Shown piece after piece: positions 59,300-64,000 of a stretch of DNA of 64,000 nucleotides. The notes under the pieces are model-generated. The model saw only the letters and a list, made by a program, of their open reading frames with translations, did not search any database and was not told the DNA's origin. Source of the DNA: an uncultured Muribaculaceae bacterium (GTDB lineage Bacteria > Bacteroidota > Bacteroidia > Bacteroidales > Muribaculaceae); contig CAJTRT010000002.1 of NCBI GenBank assembly GCA_910579105.1, positions 1 to 64,000 on the forward strand, written 5' to 3'. Numbering within the stretch: the stretch's first letter is position 1; every line of letters starts with the position of its first letter. A program made the translations under genes and the position numbers.

Positions 59300-60961
59300 A
59301 TGGATTTCTTTTCTGACCTGCTCCTGCCGGGGAACACGTCGCTGGCGAGCACGCTGGTGCTGCTGTCGTTCGTGATCGCGGCGGGCATCTATCTCGGCAA
59401 GCTCCGCGTCGCGGGAATCTCGCTGGGCGTGACTTTCGTGCTTTTCGTCGGCATCCTGATGGGGCATTTCGGCTACACCGTGCAGCCCGACGTGCTGAAA
59501 TTCGTCCGCGAGTTCGGCCTCATCCTGTTCATCTTCGCGATCGGCCTGCAGGTAGGCCCGGCGTTCTTCTCCTCGTTCAAGGAGGGGGGCATAAGGCTTA
59601 ACATGCTGGCCGTCCTCGGGATAGCGCTGAATGTCGGAATCGTCCTCGCGATCTACTATATCGACGGCAACACTTCCATGGAGGCCCTGGTGGGCGTCAT
59701 GTCGGGGGCCGTCACAAACACTCCCGGCCTCGCCGCCGCCCAGCAGGCGGCCGGAAACCCGGAGGCGGTCAACGTCATGTCGATGGGCTACGCAGCCGCA
59801 TACCCCCTGGGCGTGCTCGGCATAATAATGGCGATGCTGATTATCAAGGCCCTCTTCGGGGTAAAGACCGAGAAAGAGGTCGAGCTGATGAACGCCGAGG
59901 CCGAAGACGGCCAGGGAAAGCCGTTCCTAGCGTCGTTCGAGGTCACCAACGCCCTCATCAACGGGCGCACCCTGGTGCAGCTGCATCAGATCATCCACTG
60001 CGAGTTCGTAGTCTCCCGCCTGATGCAGCAGGACGGGTCGACAATCATACCCAAGTCGACCACGCAGATCCGCGTGGGCGACAAACTGTATGTCGTAATG
60101 AACGCCGCCGACCTCCCCAGCTTCGAGGCCGTGGTGGGCCCCGCGATCGAAATGGACGACCAGGACTGGAACGAGGTGGCCCCCGCCCACGTTGTCAGCC
60201 GCCGCATACTCATCACCAACAACTCATACAACGGCGTGGCGCTCGGGAAACTACGCCTCCACAAGGGATACAACCTCAACTGCACCCGCGTCAACCGCGC
60301 CGGCGTGGACCTGCTCGCCACTCCCGGGCTGCGCCTCCAGATCGGCGACCGCATAACCATAGTGGGCGACCTCAACGACATCGACCGCCTCTCGGCCAAG
60401 CTCGGCAACTCGATGAAGCGCCTCGACCATCCCAACCTGATCACGATATTCGTGGGAATCCTGTTCGGTATCATCGTAGGATCGATAAACGTAGGCTTCG
60501 GCATGAAGCTCGGCCTGGCCGGAGGCCCGCTGGTGGTGGCAATCCTGCTGAGCCGCTTCGGCTACAAGTTCAAGCTCGTGACCTACACCTCGTCATCGGC
60601 CTCGCTTATGCTGCGCGAACTGGGCATATGCCTGTTCCTGGCCGCGGTGGGAATCGGCGCGGGCTCCAACTTCGCCGCGACGGTGTTCAACTACACCGGC
60701 ATGTGGTGGGTTATATGGGGCTTCATAATTACCTTCGTGCCCCTGCTGATCGTGGGTCTGATAGCCCGCGGCGTCTACAAGATCAACTACCTCACCATTA
60801 TGGGTCTTATGTCGGGCGGATACACCGACCCCCCGGCCCTGGCCTACGCCGGCAACTCCACCGGCAGCGACGCCCCGGCGGTGGCCTACTCAACCGTCTA
60901 CCCGCTGACGATGTTCCTCCGCGTGGTAGCCGCCCAGGCCCTGATTCTCTGCTTCATGTAA
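59300..60961 (+). CDS. AspT/YidE-type transporter with two RCK_C domains
   Basis: This 553-residue inner-membrane protein has five N-terminal helices (to about 185), two soluble TrkA-C/RCK_C domains (about 195-275 and 288-372) and five C-terminal helices. The two membrane halves share the pattern seen in the aspartate:alanine exchanger family (first half GAVTNTPGLAAAQQ, second half GGYTDPPALAYAGN). Members exchange dicarboxylates or amino acids; the substrate here is not known. I chose the ATG at 59300 (MDFFSDLLLPGNTS); an upstream TTG in frame adds only a phenylalanine-rich leader. Confidence 0.9.
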   Translation: MDFFSDLLLPGNTSLASTLVLLSFVIAAGIYLGKLRVAGISLGVTFVLFVGILMGHFGYTVQPDVLKFVREFGLILFIFAIGLQVGPAFFSSFKEGGIRLNMLAVLGIALNVGIVLAIYYIDGNTSMEALVGVMSGAVTNTPGLAAAQQAAGNPEAVNVMSMGYAAAYPLGVLGIIMAMLIIKALFGVKTEKEVELMNAEAEDGQGKPFLASFEVTNALINGRTLVQLHQIIHCEFVVSRLMQQDGSTIIPKSTTQIRVGDKLYVVMNAADLPSFEAVVGPAIEMDDQDWNEVAPAHVVSRRILITNNSYNGVALGKLRLHKGYNLNCTRVNRAGVDLLATPGLRLQIGDRITIVGDLNDIDRLSAKLGNSMKRLDHPNLITIFVGILFGIIVGSINVGFGMKLGLAGGPLVVAILLSRFGYKFKLVTYTSSSASLMLRELGICLFLAAVGIGAGSNFAATVFNYTGMWWVIWGFIITFVPLLIVGLIARGVYKINYLTIMGLMSGGYTDPPALAYAGNSTGSDAPAVAYSTVYPLTMFLRVVAAQALILCFM

Positions 60962-60989
60962 CTCATAGCAAATACCTAATAACATTTTG

Positions 60990-61033
60990 CGCTGCGGCCC
61001 GGCGGATTGAATCCGCCGGGCCGCAGCGTTTTT
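60990..61033 (+). terminator. Strong terminator of the transporter gene
   Basis: An 18-bp perfect stem (60990-61007 with 61011-61028) with loop TGA is followed by TTTTT. It precedes the TCCGAC repeat and the second structured RNA, so that RNA is unlikely to be plain read-through from the transporter. Confidence 0.85.
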
Positions 61034-61041
61034 CCCGGCTC

Positions 61042-61077
61042 CGTCCGACCTGTCCGACAAGTCAGACCCGTCCGACG
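61042..61077. repeat. 9-bp TCCGAC tandem repeat, third array
   Basis: GTCCGACCTGTCCGACAAGT then CAGACCCGTCCGAC gives about four units. It sits between the terminator and the structured RNA, and the sequence CTGCCGGATGGCGG after it is also shared with the inverted repeat at 24526. Confidence 0.75.
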
Positions 61078-61100
61078 AAAAATCGATACTGCCGGATGGC

Positions 61101-61227
61101 GGCGGAGCGTTAGAACGGCTTGGATGGTAGGAGCCGGAGTCCGAGGTCGATGGGAGCAATCTTCAGATTGTGACCGAGGCCGAGAGGCTCCGGCGACGAC
61201 CCAGACGGGCCGTTATAACGCTCCGCC
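61101..61227 (+). ncRNA. Putative structured RNA element, copy B
   Basis: Same fold as 3878-4006. P1 is 61101-61122 with 61206-61227 (21 of 22 pairs; G61113-A61215 mismatch at the same place as in copy A). P2 is 61133-61141 with 61186-61194. P3 is 61145-61148 with 61178-61181. P4 is CAATC/GATTG with loop TTCA. The loops GATGGTAGGA, GACGACCCAGA, GGGAG and TGACCGA are identical to copy A. More than a dozen helix positions differ in both partners and still pair. The right foot overlaps the last five codons of the convergent lipoprotein gene. Confidence 0.75.
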
Positions 61228-62694
61228 AGTTTCGCCAGCTTCGCCAGGTGTCTGATAGGCGCCGAGGTCGGGGTTCGGCAGCCTCGGCGTGCCGTCGATG
61301 TCGGCCGCGGCTGCCGGATCCACCAGGTCGGCCGCGGCTGCTCCGGCAGCGGGACTTTCGGGGCGCAGGCGGTAGTCGAAGATGTATTCCGACCGCTCGG
61401 TGTAATACTTCGGATCCGTATCCCAGAGGCAGTCTATGAAGTTGTCGTCGTCAGTGCCGGCGGATTTCAGCAGGCAGCGGCGGAAGGTTATCGCCGTTCC
61501 CGCGAGATCGGGGTGCGACAGCTCCGTGCCGTTGCCGTATAGGATGCAGTTGGTGAAATCAGCCGTCATCATCGGGCGCTCTGGATCCACTGGTTCCTCG
61601 TCAGGGAAACCCGTCTGCGCCATCTGCACGGCGGGACCGCCGAGAGCCGTGAAGAGGTAGTAATTGGCTATCGTGCAGTGGTTGAAGCGATGGTTGCCCC
61701 CGGTGAGCGACATTATCCCGGAAGAGGCCTCGGCAAGCTCGCACCCTATGGCTGTCACGTCGGTGAATAGTGTTTCGAGGACATAGCCCTGCGAGTTGCG
61801 CACCACGCTGTTCAGCAGATACAGCCCCGGCGCGTCCCCGGCGCTTTGAACGTTGTCGGCCATGATGCCCCACTTCGTGTTTCGCACCGAAGCGTGAACC
61901 AGGCGGTTGGCAGTCGAAGTCGGGCCGAACTTTATACCCTCCCACTGCCCGGCCATGATCTCATATGGAATCTGCGCGGCCACGAAGCCGCGGCGGTCGC
62001 CGGTGAGCTGCACGGGTTTCCCGGCCTCACCGCGGATGTCGAGCGTGCCGTCGACAAGAAGCGAGGCCCCGTCGTGGAAATAGAGCCGCGCGCCGGCCTC
62101 GATCGCGAGGGTGGCGCCTTCCGCCACCACGATGCTGTCGCGCACCAGATAGGGCTTGTCAGCCGTGAGGGTGGTGTTGGTCTCGATCAAAGTGCCGTCG
62201 TAGAGGCGCACCGCGTCCTGGCCGGTGACCTTCACCGGCATCTTCGAGGCCACGCCGTTGGTTATGAATTCTATATGGGCCAGAATATCCACCGGGGCGT
62301 CGCCGCCGTTCTCCGGCAGAGTGGCCTCCACGAACACAAAGATCGAGTCCTTAGCCCGGATCTCCACGTTGGAGAACTCGCGTCCGGCCATGCCGTCGAC
62401 GTTGAGGCGGAAGTTCCCCGCCGGGTCGTCGATAAAACGCACGGAACTTATGTTCAGCCCCTTGTCATGGCGGTTGTAGACAATGAAACGGCTTGTCGGG
62501 GAGGCCTCGAGCGTGAACAGGTCGGCCATCCTCAGAGTGTCGGTCGAGAACGCCGGCTGGTCGGAGGGAGAGGTGGTGAACCCATCCTCGATGCACGAGC
62601 TCAACACCCCCGCGAGCCCCAGGGCCGCGGCGACGGAAAAAACCATTTTGCGCGCGAGGGGAGCCCGGCGGCTCCCGGAAAGAGATTTTGCCAT
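61213..62694 (-). CDS. Lipoprotein with right-handed beta-helix domain
   Basis: This 493-residue protein has a lipoprotein signal (LAGVLSSC, lipid cysteine near residue 34). An N-terminal beta-sandwich (about 45-155) is followed by a polymorphic-repeat-like beta-helix (about 165-420, with GATLAIEAGARLYFHDGAS and LDIRGEAGKPVQLTG). The end is Ala/Pro-rich with GTPRLPNPDLGAYQ, a motif common at the end of Bacteroidales choice-of-anchor and beta-helix lipoproteins. It is probably surface-exposed; no enzymatic residues are identified. It converges on the structured RNA at its 3' end. Confidence 0.8.
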   Translation of the reverse strand: MAKSLSGSRRAPLARKMVFSVAAALGLAGVLSSCIEDGFTTSPSDQPAFSTDTLRMADLFTLEASPTSRFIVYNRHDKGLNISSVRFIDDPAGNFRLNVDGMAGREFSNVEIRAKDSIFVFVEATLPENGGDAPVDILAHIEFITNGVASKMPVKVTGQDAVRLYDGTLIETNTTLTADKPYLVRDSIVVAEGATLAIEAGARLYFHDGASLLVDGTLDIRGEAGKPVQLTGDRRGFVAAQIPYEIMAGQWEGIKFGPTSTANRLVHASVRNTKWGIMADNVQSAGDAPGLYLLNSVVRNSQGYVLETLFTDVTAIGCELAEASSGIMSLTGGNHRFNHCTIANYYLFTALGGPAVQMAQTGFPDEEPVDPERPMMTADFTNCILYGNGTELSHPDLAGTAITFRRCLLKSAGTDDDNFIDCLWDTDPKYYTERSEYIFDYRLRPESPAAGAAAADLVDPAAAADIDGTPRLPNPDLGAYQTPGEAGETGGAL

Positions 62695-62813
62695 ATCCTA
62701 ATAACGGATTTCCCACTCCGTTATTGCGCCGCGGGTCGATCGCGGATTACGCGCCTGGCGAGGCAATAAAACAGCCGTTTTTCAGTTATTTTATTGTATA
62801 ATAGTGCTTATTC

Positions 62814-64000
62814 ATGAAACTCCTGATAATCCTCTCCGCGATGACCGCCGCGCTCCAGGCCGCCGCGCTCGACATAAGCTCCACGGCCGGGAAACTCCGC
62901 GAGGCCGTCAACGGCGCGACCGCCGCCGCGACGCTGAAAGTCAGCGGGTCAGTCAACGCGGCCGACATTATGTTCATCCAGTCGGAAATGATGTCGCTCA
63001 CGTCGCTCGACCTCTCCGGAGCGGCGATAGAGGAATACAACGGCGAGCCGCTACTGAACTCCGTGGCCCATTCCCCGGCGGGGAGCATACCCCCCGCGGC
63101 GTTCCTCGGCATGAAGCTCGCGAGCTTTTCCTTCCCCTCCAACACGACGTCGATAGGCGACGGCGCTTTCGGAGCCACCGCGCTGACCGCGGTGGAGGTT
63201 CCCGCCGGGGTAACGGCCATGGGAAGCTCCGCGTTCGCCGACTGCCAGGCCCTCGCCTCCGCCTCGCTCCCCGCGACCGTCACCCGGATAGGCACGGGAA
63301 CCTTCCGCGGCTGCGGCAATCTCGCCTCAGTAACCATCGCCTCCCCCATCCGCGAGATACCGGCGCTGACGTTCGCCGGGTGCGCCGCCCTGCGGAACAT
63401 CGACATACCCCGATCTGTAAGGATAATCGGCGAGCGGGCGTTCGCCGACAGCGGCCTGGCGGCAGCGGAGCTTAACGACATCGACTCGATCGCCCCCTGG
63501 GCGTTCGCCGGATGCCGGGCCCTCGCCTCGGTAACATTCTCAGGCACGACACCCGATGCCATAGGCCAGGGAGCGTTCTTCCGCGACTCCAATGCCGAAG
63601 TGCGGCTGGGAGGACTGATGGAAAGTCTCTCCGAAATACAGCCCCACTCGTTCACCGGGGTCAAGGCTGTCAGCGGCCTCGGCACACCCGCTGCCTCGTC
63701 CGTGGGCAAGGTCGGAGAATACGCCATGGCCTACACCTCCCCCGGAACCACCGTATACCTCCCTGCCGAACTGCGCGAGATAGGTGAAGCGGCCTTCGCC
63801 AACTGGCGGGGCGTGCGCGAGATCGACGTCACCGACCTCCCCGACCTTCCCGAAATCGGACCCGGGATTTTCGGCGACATCGACAAGCCCAACACCATTC
63901 TCTACGTAGCCGCCGAGATGATTCCGGCCTTCAGCGACGCCGAGCAGTGGAAAGAGTTCGACATAAGGGCCAGGACCAGCGGAGAGACCGGCGTAGACAT
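62814..64000 (+). CDS. BspA-type leucine-rich repeat protein, cut by window end
   Basis: The first 395 codons are open to the window edge. A signal peptide (MKLLIILSAMTAALQAAA) is followed by LRR_5/BspA repeats of about 23 residues from about residue 95 (for example TSIGDGAFGATALTAVEVPA, RIIGERAFADSGLAAAELND and EIGEAAFANWRGVREIDV). Such proteins of oral and gut Bacteroidales are surface adhesins. The last visible residues (SGETGVD) resemble the point where a C-terminal 'YDLQG' tail would begin in related proteins, so the gene probably ends soon after the window. It is divergent from the lipoprotein gene across a 119-bp gap that holds an ATAACGGA/TCCGTTAT hairpin. Confidence 0.88.
   Translation, partial: MKLLIILSAMTAALQAAALDISSTAGKLREAVNGATAAATLKVSGSVNAADIMFIQSEMMSLTSLDLSGAAIEEYNGEPLLNSVAHSPAGSIPPAAFLGMKLASFSFPSNTTSIGDGAFGATALTAVEVPAGVTAMGSSAFADCQALASASLPATVTRIGTGTFRGCGNLASVTIASPIREIPALTFAGCAALRNIDIPRSVRIIGERAFADSGLAAAELNDIDSIAPWAFAGCRALASVTFSGTTPDAIGQGAFFRDSNAEVRLGGLMESLSEIQPHSFTGVKAVSGLGTPAASSVGKVGEYAMAYTSPGTTVYLPAELREIGEAAFANWRGVREIDVTDLPDLPEIGPGIFGDIDKPNTILYVAAEMIPAFSDAEQWKEFDIRARTSGETGVD

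Overview
The window looks like a chromosomal segment of a high-GC member of the Bacteroidales, perhaps Muribaculaceae- or Barnesiella-like; the family cannot be settled by eye. The evidence is: TAnnTTTG-type -7 promoter boxes (often with a TTG/TTTG about 19-20 nt upstream), a MurF-alanine racemase fusion, a split glycine decarboxylase (GcvPA/GcvPB), a PorE-like OmpA lipoprotein, GSCFA and DUF4105 proteins, a SecA of about 1,130 residues, BspA-type leucine-rich repeats, and secreted proteins ending in a 'YNLQG-RV...G-YI' tail. No phage, IS element, CRISPR array or rRNA is visible; most of the window is core chromosome with repeat-rich intergenic gaps.

Layout. 1-270: minus-strand tRNA operon (Thr-Tyr-Gly) with its own promoter. 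0.5-8.7 kb: Xaa-Pro aminopeptidase, gamma carbonic anhydrase, MgtC-like protein, patatin-barrel protein, PIF1-type helicase. 8.7-10.6 kb: a lower-GC island with two small membrane proteins of unknown function. 10.7-17.8 kb: Na/Ca exchanger and the complete glycine cleavage set gcvT-gcvH-gcvPA-gcvPB-lpd. 17.9-23.9 kb: GH110 galactosidase, a secreted tail protein, a small membrane protein, an M48 protease and a ferredoxin. 24.9-37.8 kb: a co-directional envelope cluster (PorE-like, GSCFA, MurF-Alr, DUF4105, a degenerate alkaline-phosphatase-fold protein, SecA, a coiled-coil membrane protein). 37.8-47.6 kb: GH95 enzyme, second tail protein, flippase-like protein, PldA, AraC regulator, inositol-3-phosphate synthase. 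48-54 kb (minus): rpsA, dgt, hflX and a major OmpA porin. 54.3-59.2 kb: an operon of aminotransferase, TagD-type cytidylyltransferase fused to a Gfo/Idh oxidoreductase, two LicD transferases and a lipopolysaccharide-kinase-like protein, which reads as a pathway for decorating a surface glycan with a CDP-activated phospho head group. 59.3-64 kb: AspT-type transporter, a beta-helix lipoprotein and a BspA-type LRR protein cut by the window end.

The most interesting signals are not protein-coding. (1) Two copies of a ~128-nt element (3878-4006 and 61101-61227) share one four-helix fold with many compensatory base changes, invariant internal loops and the same G-A mismatch, and all wobble pairs are G-U on the plus strand; this is strong evidence for a structured RNA that I do not recognise. 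(2) A family of dispersed 'GTAGGGAYGC' nested palindromes keeps its outer sequence while the self-complementary core changes from copy to copy. (3) Larger composite palindromes and a 9-bp 'TCCGACARR' tandem repeat lie in the same kinds of gaps. Among proteins, the cytidylyltransferase-oxidoreductase fusion operon and the phosphatase-fold protein that has lost its catalytic residues deserve attention.
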